Of a stretch of 40,169 nt of DNA, positions 17,596-25,391 are shown piece by piece. The translations under genes and the position numbers were made by a program. The stretch spans positions 1 through 40,169 of the forward strand of contig JAIUOG010000010.1 of NCBI GenBank assembly GCA_020161725.1, given 5' to 3'. Source of the stretch: Pseudomonadota bacterium (lineage in GTDB: Bacteria; Pseudomonadota; Gammaproteobacteria; Legionellales; Legionellaceae). The notes below the pieces were generated by a model. It was given only the letters and a program-made list of their open reading frames with translations, was not told the DNA's origin and did no database searches. The first letter of the stretch is position 1. Each line of letters opens with the position of its first letter.

Positions 17596-18909
17596 ATGGT
17601 AGAAAATCAATTAAATTTACTTATGACAAGACGATTTCTGCCCTTATTTATTACTCAATTTTTTGGAGCATTGAACAATAATATTTTTAAGAATGCATTA
17701 ATTCTTCTGATTACCTTTCGTATTGCTGACTTAGTTGGGCTAAATTCGCAATTATTAGTAGCAATGGCTGCAGGTTTTTTTATTTTACCCTTCTTCTTGT
17801 TTTCAGCGACCGCAGGTCAATTAGCAGATAAATATGAAAAATCACGTATGATTTCCGTTATAAAATTTATTGAAACCATGTTGATGGTATTGGCAGTCAT
17901 AGGTTTTTATTTACAAAGTACCTGTTTTTTAATGTTTGTGTTATTTGCTCTTGGCGTACAAGCCACGTTTTTCGGTCCACTTAAATACGCTATTTTGCCT
18001 GAACATTTGCATGAAAATGAATTGATTGCAGGAAATGGTTTAATTGAAGCAGGCACGTTCATTTCGATTTTATTAGGTACAATTTTGGGTGGAGCCTTAA
18101 TACTTCAAAAAAATGGCGAATATGTGATTTCTGCTATTATTATGCTAGTTGCTATAGCAGGCTGGTGTAGTAGTTTATTTATACCAAGAACCAATACTCA
18201 TCAGGCTGAGCTGAAGATTAATTATAATTTTATCAGCGAAACAAGGAAGTTACTGATTTACTCAAAGCAAAATAAAGATGTATTTTTATGCATATTAGGT
18301 ATTTCATGGTTTTGGCTTTTTGGTGCTACCTTCTTGTCTGAATTACCAGTCTTTGCTAAGGATACATTGCATGCTCATCAGAGTGTCGTCATTTTATTTC
18401 TTGCTATATTTTCCATTGGGCTTGCAATAGGCTCAGTAATTTGTAATAAGCTACTAAATGGAAAAATTCATGTAGCCTACGTGCCATTTGGCATTCTCGG
18501 CATGTCAATATTCACAATTGATTTATATTTTTCAGCCGGTCATATACTCATTGGTTCAGTTAATTCCTTGATGGGAACATATCAATTTCTGTGTTCTATA
18601 AACGGATGGCGAATTGCAATTGATTTATTATTAATAGCTATTTTTGGTGGTTTATATACAGTCCCTTTATATGCAATGATGCAAAATCGTAGTACAGCTT
18701 CTCATCGTGCGCGTATCATCGCTGTAAATAACGTAGTAAATGCTTTGTTTATGGTGATAGCAGCCGTGGCAACAGCAGTCATGATTAAGTTTGGATTTAC
18801 TGTGTTGGACATTTTTCTGACTGTAGCAATTTGTAATGGATTGGTAGCCGTTTATGTTTGTAACCTCATTTTCCGACCTATTATATTAAAAGCGATTTCA
18901 AATAGATAA
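17596..18909 (+). CDS. LplT/Aas-like MFS transporter
   Basis: 437 aa with about 12 membrane segments. The opening RFLPLFITQFFGALNNNIFKNAL matches the N-terminal signature of MFS proteins related to the lysophospholipid flippase LplT and to MFS-acyltransferase fusions, with Asn in place of the more usual Asp of the FNDN motif. ATAGQLADKYEKSRMI is motif A, and FGPLKYAILPEHLHENELIAGNGLIEAGTF is the typical TM4-5 region (cited in two parts: FGPLKYAILPEHL and NGLIEAGTF). No acyltransferase domain follows. Start: GAGG at 17584-17587 lies 8 nt before the ATG at 17596; the in-frame GTG at 17587 overlaps this site and is rejected. Substrate (lysophospholipid or other) not proven. Confidence 0.82.
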   Translation: MVENQLNLLMTRRFLPLFITQFFGALNNNIFKNALILLITFRIADLVGLNSQLLVAMAAGFFILPFFLFSATAGQLADKYEKSRMISVIKFIETMLMVLAVIGFYLQSTCFLMFVLFALGVQATFFGPLKYAILPEHLHENELIAGNGLIEAGTFISILLGTILGGALILQKNGEYVISAIIMLVAIAGWCSSLFIPRTNTHQAELKINYNFISETRKLLIYSKQNKDVFLCILGISWFWLFGATFLSELPVFAKDTLHAHQSVVILFLAIFSIGLAIGSVICNKLLNGKIHVAYVPFGILGMSIFTIDLYFSAGHILIGSVNSLMGTYQFLCSINGWRIAIDLLLIAIFGGLYTVPLYAMMQNRSTASHRARIIAVNNVVNALFMVIAAVATAVMIKFGFTVLDIFLTVAICNGLVAVYVCNLIFRPIILKAISNR

Positions 18910-18936
18910 TCTCAAAACATCGACATATATACGCAT

Positions 18937-19829
18937 ATGTTTATACCATCGACACATCCCAAAAATATGTCGATAAAATGGAAAAATTTAAACATGATCC
19001 AAATTGATGTAACTAAAGCATACAATGAATTGCCTGTACTGCCTCCTAAACAGGATATAGAAACTAAAAAAATACTGAAGGTGTGCATTGAAGCACGTGC
19101 GTCACTAGCAGAACTGAGAAAAGCGGCAGAAATGTTACCAAACTAAAGCGTTTTAATAAACTCTTTGCCTTTGCTAGAAGCTCAAGCAAGTTCAGAGATC
19201 GAAAATATAGTGACTACCACAGATAAGTTATTTCAATATGCTAATAGCAGTTCCGAAACTAATATAGATCCGGCGACGAAAGAGGCTTTACGTTACAGAA
19301 CAGCTTTGAGAGAAGGCTTTGAATCTATTAAGTCTCGACCATTAAATACAGTCTTAGCAGAGAGTTTATGTTCAACCTTGCACGGCGTTGAAATGACCGT
19401 AAGAAAGGTTCCAAGAACCATTCTCTCTAATCAAGCAACTGGAGAAATAATTTATACTCCTCCTGAAGGAGAGGCGCTTTTAAGGCAAAAGCTTCACAAT
19501 TGGGAAGTATTTTTACATGATCAGAATGAGATTGACCCGTTAATAAAAATGGCTATAGGACATTATCAATTTGAAGCAATCCATCCATTTACAGATGGGA
19601 ATGGTCGAACGGGGAGAATTTTAAATATATTATATTGTATTTAATCGAGCGGGAACTCTTAACTATACCTGTTCTTTATTTGAGCCGTTATATCATCAAG
19701 AATAAGAGGGAATATTACCAATATCTCTTAAATGTCACTTTAAAAGATGACTGGGAATCTTGGATTATTTACATGTTAAATGCAGTCGCAAACACATCCC
19801 AATGGACTTGCAATAGGATTAGGAACATT
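18937..19829 (+). pseudogene. Fic/DOC-family protein, broken by stop, frameshift and IS
   Basis: Fic enzymes transfer AMP or related groups to target proteins. Three pieces form one Fic protein. Piece 1 (18937-19146; likely Met at 18994, [18 protein letters not shown]) ends at TAA after AEMLPN; the same frame then reads [13 protein letters not shown], so TAA replaced a codon (probably CAA). Piece 2 (to 19644) has the inhibitory-type SSEIEN motif and an intact catalytic [13 protein letters not shown] frameshift near 19635 separates it from piece 3 ([18 protein letters not shown]...WESWIIYMLNAV). Piece 3 is cut at 19830 by the ISL3-like element and its natural C-terminus is missing. Internal starts could still make fragments, but a normal Fic enzyme is unlikely. 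Confidence 0.88.
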
Positions 19830-19854
19830 GGCTCTACCCCAAAAAAGGGGGCAC
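19830..19854 (+). repeat. Left terminal inverted repeat of the ISL3-like element
   Basis: Pairs with 21091-21115 in inverse orientation (18 of 25 positions). It marks the cut point in the Fic gene. Confidence 0.75.
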
Positions 19855-19911
19855 ATTAATCAAGTTATTCTAAACTAACCTATTGATTTCGCGATCAAAA
19901 AGGAGATTAAA

Positions 19912-21086
19912 GTGCCTAAGCATAATCTTATCTTAAATTTACCTGGTTTTACCATACAAAAAGTGAGTGGTTATCAACCCCTTATATTGGATGTCACCTA
20001 TCATCGATTACCGCGTTGTGCTCATTGCCAAAGCAAAGCGGTGCGCAAGAAGTCGTCTTATATGCGGACAGTGGCGCATGAATTAATCGGCCATCGTCGC
20101 AGTCTTTTGCGATTTAAAGGCTATAAGCTGTATTGCAATACATGCAGGCGGTACGGTAATCAACAGTTTCCCGGCATCAATAAACATCAACGGTCGACCT
20201 GGCGTTTACAGGCTGCGGTTTTTCATGACCACACTCGTGGCATTTCTCAAAAAGACCTTGCGCATCAATTCAATAAAGGAAAAGCCACGATTGAACGCTG
20301 GTATCATCGACACTACCAGGAACAAGCCAAAGAGCTTTTGAATACGCCATGCCCTCGTGTTCTTGGCATCGATGAACATTTCTTTAGCCGAAAACAAGGA
20401 TTTGCCACAACGCTCTGTGACCTGAAAAAGCATAAGGTTTTTGACATCGTCAAAGGACGAAGTGAGGCTGACCTTTCCAGCTATCTGGCTTCCCTAACAG
20501 GCAAAGAACGAGTCAAGGTGGTATGTATGGATTTAAGTAGTACTTACCGGTCAATTGTTACGAAGTATTTCCCCAATGCAAAAATAGTAGCTGACCGCTT
20601 TCATGTCATTCGTCTACTTCAGCATCATGTATGATGACCTATCGGGAAATATCAAGCCAAATAAAAGGGAATAGGGGGATATTGGCTTTACTTCGTACAC
20701 GCCCCGATAGACTGACTCCCCAACGCAGGGTTAAACGAGATGCTTTTCTTAAAGACAATCCAGCGATAAGCGCTATATATCAATTCCAGCAACACTTGCA
20801 TCAGTTACTCATGCATAAAGCCATGAATAAGGAATGGTGTAAAAAAATGATTCCACAGTTTTTAAATAACCTCGATGCTTTAAAAAACAGTCCCTTTAAA
20901 GCCTTGGCGTCTCTCGGTAAAACATTCTGTCAGTGGAAAGAGGAGATTGTACGGATGTGGCGATTTAGTAAATCTAATGGTATCACAGAAGGCTTTCATA
21001 GAAAAATGAAACTCATTCAAAGAAGGGCTTATGGCTTTCGTAATTTTGAAAATTATCGTTTACGCGTTAAAGTATTGTGGGCTTGA
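19912..21086 (+). pseudogene. ISL3-family transposase, frameshifted
   Basis: DDE transposase for movement of the element. GTG start at 19912 with AAAGGAGA upstream. The first frame (240 aa) has the N-terminal zinc-finger-like CAHCQSKAVRKK and CNTCRRYG, the helix-turn-helix region, GIDEHFFSRKQG and VVCMDLSSTYR (catalytic Asp segments), and runs to ADRFHVIRLLQHH, then stops at 20634. The second frame (20631-21086) continues with MMTYREISSQIKGNRGILAL and ends with EGFHRKMKLIQRRAYGFRNF, the third catalytic part. A one-base loss near 20625 explains the break; joined length of about 391 aa suits the family. Probably inactive unless frameshifting rescues it. Confidence 0.85.
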
Positions 21087-21090
21087 TGAA

Positions 21091-21115
21091 GTGCCCCCGC
21101 AATTGGGAAAGACCC
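21091..21115 (-). repeat. Right terminal inverted repeat of the ISL3-like element
   Basis: Read on the minus strand from 21115 it begins GGGTCTTTCCCAATTGCGGG and pairs with 19830-19854. Confidence 0.75.
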
Positions 21116-21147
21116 AAAGACCCCTGATTTTTGGATGGCTTAGGAAT

Positions 21148-21180
21148 TCAATATGGTGGGGCGGCGGGAATTGAACCCGC
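21148..21180. repeat. Left att repeat: detached copy of the ssrA 3' end
   Basis: 33 nt identical to 33562-33595 except for one missing A; it contains the minus-strand GCGGGTTCAATTCCCGCC T-loop sequence and CCA of tmRNA. Beyond it the tmRNA sequence does not continue, so it is not an RNA gene. It marks the far end of the island inserted at ssrA. Confidence 0.85.
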
Positions 21181-21202
21181 TACCATGAGTTTTGAGCTTT
21201 TC

Positions 21203-21286
21203 ATGAAATACTATGAAAGACAATGAAAAACCACATCAGTTCTGGCTTGTAGTTCTTTTTCAAAAACACCGCAAGTTGTCTTTCAT
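21203..21286. repeat. Short direct and inverted repeats next to the left att
   Basis: Three adjacent 10-bp units, ATGAAATACT, ATGAAAGACA and ATGAAAAACC (21203-21232), and an inverted copy of the second, TGTCTTTCAT, at 21277-21286, lie 23-106 bp inside the att repeat. Arrays like this near island ends may be arm-type binding sites of a tyrosine integrase; that role is inferred. Confidence 0.5.
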
Positions 21287-21299
21287 TGTCTGAAATGGT

Positions 21300-22052
21300 C
21301 TACACATGGTGCCGTTTTGGTGCCGCTAATTCCTCAAGAAAGAGAGCTTTAAATTTATTAAATTCTGCTATTAATGCAGCTAAATCTAGATAATACACAA
21401 CTTCCTTTTCCGTTTTTTCTATTATTTCAGTTATCGTTAAGTATTTACAGAGATTTTTATAATCCTCTTTTTTCGCCGCCATTACTCTGAGTTTTAAGCC
21501 AATAAAATGTATTTCTTGAAAACTCTCAAGTTGATCTACATGATGTTTTAAATAATTAGCTGCGGTATTTAATTTTAGAAAAAAATATTCAAGGCATTGG
21601 AGTTTTTCGTATTTATGAAGCTGCTTTAGAAATCCCCCAATGCAATCATATTTATCAATATGTGTTTTCGCCAAAACAATTAACATTTGATCTACCACAA
21701 CCTTTAAATTAGCAATAAAATCTCTCAATGAAGATTGATATAGCCTCAAAATTTCAGAATGTATAATCACTTCATAATCATTGCTTGGTTGTTTATTGTA
21801 ATTTCCTATTATAAAAGAATAAGCGGCGATTGTTATTGCGAGAGTTGTGTTGATGGATCGTAAATACGAAAATAAAAGAGCTCCTTTTCTGGCATTTTGT
21901 ATAGGCGGGCTATTAAATGTGAGCAAGAAAGGATCTTGTGCCATCATGTAATATGGAATATCAAGTAATTGTGCGTCATTCGGTGCATAATGATTTAATT
22001 GATTAAGTGCATCGCAATTTTTTTCAAAAAAATATTTTGTTATTTCAGTCAT
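21300..22052 (-). CDS. Uncharacterised island protein
   Basis: 250 aa, predicted mostly helical, with no signal peptide and one modestly hydrophobic stretch near residues 68-84 (SINTTLAITIAAYSFIIG). I do not recognise it. RLYQSSLRDFIANLKVVVDQM and TAANYLKHHVDQL recall HEPN-like or Cthe_2314-type helical proteins, but the R-x(4-6)-H motif is not clear. No strong ribosome-binding site before the ATG. It lies 48 bp downstream of the FRG gene on the same strand, so the two may form one transcription unit, and it is the first gene inside the left att repeat. Confidence 0.7.
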   Translation of the reverse strand: MTEITKYFFEKNCDALNQLNHYAPNDAQLLDIPYYMMAQDPFLLTFNSPPIQNARKGALLFSYLRSINTTLAITIAAYSFIIGNYNKQPSNDYEVIIHSEILRLYQSSLRDFIANLKVVVDQMLIVLAKTHIDKYDCIGGFLKQLHKYEKLQCLEYFFLKLNTAANYLKHHVDQLESFQEIHFIGLKLRVMAAKKEDYKNLCKYLTITEIIEKTEKEVVYYLDLAALIAEFNKFKALFLEELAAPKRHHV

Positions 22053-22100
22053 GATTCGTACTTTTAAAGTTCATCAGTTACATCACTTTATAGCCACTAC

Positions 22101-23072
22101 TTAAGAGCTGGATTCAGCCGGTTCAAACAGATCAGGACAAAGGAACTGCTTGTTTATACCCTTTTCATTCAAAAGCCCTTTAAGATAGCATAAGTTACTT
22201 TCAGTTCGCTCAATCAAAAACTCTTTTAGTTCAAACCTACGGATGTCCAATCGATTTTTATAACGCTGACTAAAATAATTCAATGATGGGAAGACTCCGT
22301 TTTGCAAAAAGAAAGAACACGGATGGCTAAAATAGCTGAAAGTACCTTCTTGTTTTTCCGCTCTAATGTTTTCAGTGTGTATATTTCTATCAAGCATTTT
22401 AATTGGCGACTGTGGATCAAGGATTTTTAAAGCGTATAAAGCAAGGAATTTGGAGTTTTGCTCAGATTCATTTCTTAGAGCAAAATGAATAGCCACATGA
22501 AAATTATATGACCAATCTAATGCCGCAGTTGGGATCCCATAATGTTGGGGCAATGTCTCGTCTACAGCAGCCAGATCTTCATAGGGATTAGCTCGTTGAA
22601 TGAGCGCACCATCCTTTAAACTGTGACGGTTAATAATGGTTGGGAGGTATCTTTCGAACATCTGTTGAAAAGTTGTTTCCTCCCTCCAATACTCAGCGTC
22701 ACGTAATAAAAAGCAGGCAGCATCCTGTTCAGAGACGTTATTGGGATTATTTTTAACAAAAAGGTGTAGAGAATGGTTGTAGCGCATTATATAAAGGCAC
22801 CATTCTTTTAATAAATGTATTGCTGGATGTTGCGAATGAATAGGATTGGACGAATACCATGATGCTATAGTTTTTTTAATTTCTTTACTATTGAACCATT
22901 CACCAAGGATCGTTGGGGGAATATTAAAGTCTCTCTTCATTTGAGCAATCGAATGCTTTCTAAAAGCACTGGGTGTTAACTGATACCTAAAATCTTCATG
23001 TCCTCTGAAAACAGACCCTTCCAAGGACAATTGCTCTAGCGTAGAGATTATAGTTCGGATGCTTGTTGTCAT
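22101..23072 (-). CDS. FRG-domain protein
   Basis: 323 aa. The FRG domain is recognisable by VFRGHEDFRYQLTPSAFRK (residues 20-38), QHYGIPTAALDWSYNFHVAIHFAL around residue 180 (cited core: QHYGIPTAALDWS) and a later KQEGTFSYF. FRG proteins are frequent in defence islands and prophages, and some are thought to be toxins or effectors; the biochemical activity is not settled. AAAAAGGAG lies about 8 nt before the ATG. Divergent from the hsd operon across 121 bp that contain the hsd promoter. A defence role is inferred from context. Confidence 0.85.
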   Translation of the reverse strand: MTTSIRTIISTLEQLSLEGSVFRGHEDFRYQLTPSAFRKHSIAQMKRDFNIPPTILGEWFNSKEIKKTIASWYSSNPIHSQHPAIHLLKEWCLYIMRYNHSLHLFVKNNPNNVSEQDAACFLLRDAEYWREETTFQQMFERYLPTIINRHSLKDGALIQRANPYEDLAAVDETLPQHYGIPTAALDWSYNFHVAIHFALRNESEQNSKFLALYALKILDPQSPIKMLDRNIHTENIRAEKQEGTFSYFSHPCSFFLQNGVFPSLNYFSQRYKNRLDIRRFELKEFLIERTESNLCYLKGLLNEKGINKQFLCPDLFEPAESSS

Positions 23073-23133
23073 AAAATAAACTCCTTTTTAAAGCCGGATA
23101 TTTTTACATCCTTGTCATTGATGCAAAATAAAT

Positions 23134-23162
23134 TTGACAAAATTTGCTTTGTACTCAATAAT
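23134..23162 (+). promoter_or_regulatory. Sigma-70-type promoter of the hsd operon
   Basis: Perfect TTGACA (23134-23139), 17-bp spacer, and AATAAT (23157-23162). Transcription would begin near 23169, leaving a leader of about 25 nt with AAGGA at 23179-23183. This means the in-frame TTG at 23134 is the -35 box and not a start codon. Confidence 0.7.
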
Positions 23163-23193
23163 TATCAACATCATTACCAAGGATGCTAATATT

Positions 23194-23796
23194 TTGGATC
23201 TGATAAACATATCAACAATTAGCGCGGGCTATTCATTTCGCGGAAAAATTCCTGAACTTAAAAACTCAGGCGTTTATTGTGTTCAAATGAAAGACATTAA
23301 TGAAACATATAATGTAAACTGGAGCACAGTAATAGAGACTATAGTACCTAGCCGCCAATATCAGGTATCACTTCAGTCTGGGGATATTTTATTCGCCGCA
23401 CGTGGCCAGCGTAATTACGCCGCATTAATAGATGCTGAGCTAAAAGAGCGTCTTGCGATTGCAGCACCTCAATTCTTTGTAATTCGTTTAAATGTTCCTG
23501 ATGTTCTACCAGAATATATAGCTTGGTTTTTAAATCAAACTATCGCACAGCGCTATTTTCTTAGTAATGCTGAAGGTAGTACAACGCCAAGTATTCGTAG
23601 ACAGGTATTAGAAGCAACACCAATTATTTTACCTATATTGAAGCAACAAAAAACTATCATAGAATTAGCTAAAACCATTAGCAAAGAAAAACAGCTAGCA
23701 TACAAAATGATCGCTAACGGTGAGTTGCTCATGCAAACACTGCTTAATGAAATCAGCCAAACCCAATTGAATGAAGAGGATGTTCCATCATGCTAA
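23194..23796 (+). CDS. hsdS: Half-size type I specificity subunit (one TRD)
   Basis: 200 aa from TTG at 23194, which has AAGGA 10 nt upstream and lies just after the promoter; the frame is open to 23134 but no ATG exists. It holds one target-recognition domain (ISAGYSFRGKIPE, SGDILFAARGQRNYA, FLSNAEGSTTPSIRRQVLEATPI) and one conserved helix (ILPILKQQKTIIELAKTI...). A normal HsdS has two of each. Half-subunits can work as dimers. It overlaps hsdM by 7 nt. It could recognise DNA on its own, modify HsdS choice, or be a remnant kept in frame; the intact frame and own promoter argue against simple decay. Confidence 0.78.
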   Translation: MDLINISTISAGYSFRGKIPELKNSGVYCVQMKDINETYNVNWSTVIETIVPSRQYQVSLQSGDILFAARGQRNYAALIDAELKERLAIAAPQFFVIRLNVPDVLPEYIAWFLNQTIAQRYFLSNAEGSTTPSIRRQVLEATPIILPILKQQKTIIELAKTISKEKQLAYKMIANGELLMQTLLNEISQTQLNEEDVPSC

Positions 23797-25391
23797 ATAG
23801 CCATGCGTTAAATACTATAACCATCAATGCCGATCCTGTTAATCAAGATACTATCAATAAAGCACTGATGGCAGCGTGCGATACTTTTCGTGGAACGATT
23901 AGTGCCGATACCTATAAAGATTTTATTCTAACCATGCTCTTCCTGAAATATATCTCTGATGTTTGGCAAGATCATTTTGATGAATATCAAAAGCAATATG
24001 GCGATGAGCCGGAATTAATTCATGAAATGATGAAAAATGAACGTTTCGTGATCCCTGAAATTACGCTTAAAAATGAAGATGGCTCTGTTAGAGATCAATT
24101 TCAAGCAACGTTTAAAAATCTTTGGGAACGACGCCATGAACCCGGAAATGGTGAACGAATTGATCTGTGTTTACATTCTATAGAAGAAGCAAATGGTTCC
24201 AAACTGCGCGATAACGCTAAAAGTGTTTTCCAAGATATCAGTTTTAATACCGATAAACTGGGCGAAGAGAAGCAGAAGAACACTATATTAAGGCATTTGT
24301 TGGAAGATTTTGCCAAACCTCAATTGAACTTAAGACCTTCTCGTGTCGCTGGGCTTGATATTATTGGCAATGCTTACGAATATCTTATCAAACACTTTGC
24401 TGCGAGTGGTGGACAAAAAGCAGGAGAATTCTACACTCCTCCCGAAGTATCCAATTTAATGGCAATGTTACTCGATCCACAACCCGGTGACAGTATATGT
24501 GATCCAGCTTGTGGTTCAGGTTCTTTATTGATGAAATGTGGTCGACTGATTAGAGAAAATCACCATCAAAAAAATTATGCGCTCTTTGGACAAGAAGCGA
24601 TTGGCTCTACATGGTCGCTCGCCAAGATGAATATGTTCTTACATGGTGAGGATAATCATAAGATTGAATGGGGCGATACCATTAGAAATCCAAAGCTATT
24701 GGATAGTAAAGGGCATTTGATGTTGTTTGACATCGTCACAGCGAATCCACCCTTCTCACTGGACAAATGGGGACATGAAGAGGCAGAAAATGATCATTTT
24801 GGTCGTTTTCGCCGTGGAATACCACCCAAGACTAAAGGTGACTATGCATTCATTGTACATATGATTGAAACGCTTAAGCCTAAAACAGGTCGCATGGGTG
24901 TAGTTGTGCCGCATGGAGTGTTATTTAGAGGCTCAAGTGAAGGGAAAATCAGACAAAAATTAATTGAAGAAAATTTACTTGCTGCGGTGATTGGCCTACC
25001 TGAAAAACTCTTTTATGGTACTGGTATTCCTGCGACCATACTTATTTTCAAAAAACAAAAATCAGATAATAAAGTGCTTTTTATTGATGCCTCTAAAGAA
25101 TTTAAATCAGGTAAAAATCAAAACCAATTATCCCAAACCAATATTGATAAAATTATTGAGACGTACAAAAAACGTCAATCAATTGATAAATATGCCTATC
25201 TGGCAAGCCTCGATGAAATCAAAGAGAACGATTACAACCTTAATATTCCTCGTTATGTTGATACCTTTGAGGAGGAAGAAGAAATTGACTTGATGGCGGT
25301 TAGGGCTGAACGCTTATTACTTAAAAAGGAGCTGGCTGAGCTAGAAATTCAAATGGAAGCTTATTTGAAGGAGCTGGGTTATGTTGAATAA
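23790..25391 (+). CDS. hsdM: Type I DNA methyltransferase subunit HsdM
   Basis: N6-adenine methylation of the bipartite recognition site. 533 aa. The N-terminal HsdM domain (ACDTFRGTISADTYKDFILT) is followed by SAM-binding motif I, DPACGSGSLL from Asp238, and the catalytic NPPF at 319-322 (motif IV). GEFYTPPEVSNLM precedes motif I as usual. The C-terminal helix from residue 500 would contact HsdS. Overlaps both neighbours (7 nt upstream, 11 nt downstream), so the three proteins are produced together. Confidence 0.97.
   Translation: MLNSHALNTITINADPVNQDTINKALMAACDTFRGTISADTYKDFILTMLFLKYISDVWQDHFDEYQKQYGDEPELIHEMMKNERFVIPEITLKNEDGSVRDQFQATFKNLWERRHEPGNGERIDLCLHSIEEANGSKLRDNAKSVFQDISFNTDKLGEEKQKNTILRHLLEDFAKPQLNLRPSRVAGLDIIGNAYEYLIKHFAASGGQKAGEFYTPPEVSNLMAMLLDPQPGDSICDPACGSGSLLMKCGRLIRENHHQKNYALFGQEAIGSTWSLAKMNMFLHGEDNHKIEWGDTIRNPKLLDSKGHLMLFDIVTANPPFSLDKWGHEEAENDHFGRFRRGIPPKTKGDYAFIVHMIETLKPKTGRMGVVVPHGVLFRGSSEGKIRQKLIEENLLAAVIGLPEKLFYGTGIPATILIFKKQKSDNKVLFIDASKEFKSGKNQNQLSQTNIDKIIETYKKRQSIDKYAYLASLDEIKENDYNLNIPRYVDTFEEEEEIDLMAVRAERLLLKKELAELEIQMEAYLKELGYVE

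Larger units (their letters stand above)
19830..21115 (+). mobile_element. ISL3-like insertion sequence, about 1.29 kb
   Basis: Imperfect 25-bp terminal inverted repeats, left GGCTCTACCCCAAAAAAGGG... from 19830 and right (reverse) GGGTCTTTCCCAATTGCGGG... from 21115, match at 18 of 25 positions including the inner GGGGGCAC. The transposase lies between, in the left-to-right sense. The expected 8-bp target duplication is not seen: GGAACATT precedes and AAAGACCC follows. The Fic gene does not resume on the right, so a deletion or recombination followed insertion. The element ends only 32 bp before the left att repeat of the ssrA island. Confidence 0.88.

Noticed and set aside
19822..21123. 8-bp target duplication of the ISL3-like element
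   Set aside because: The flanking octamers GGAACATT and AAAGACCC do not match.
21155..21230. tRNA gene or second tmRNA at the left att
   Set aside because: Only the T-arm and CCA part is present; no D-arm, anticodon arm or tmRNA 5' half can be built from the neighbouring sequence.
23134..23193. N-terminal extension of the half HsdS from TTG 23134
   Set aside because: The TTG is part of a TTGACA -35 box followed by a -10 box, has no ribosome-binding site, and the extension is hydrophobic and unlike a TRD start.
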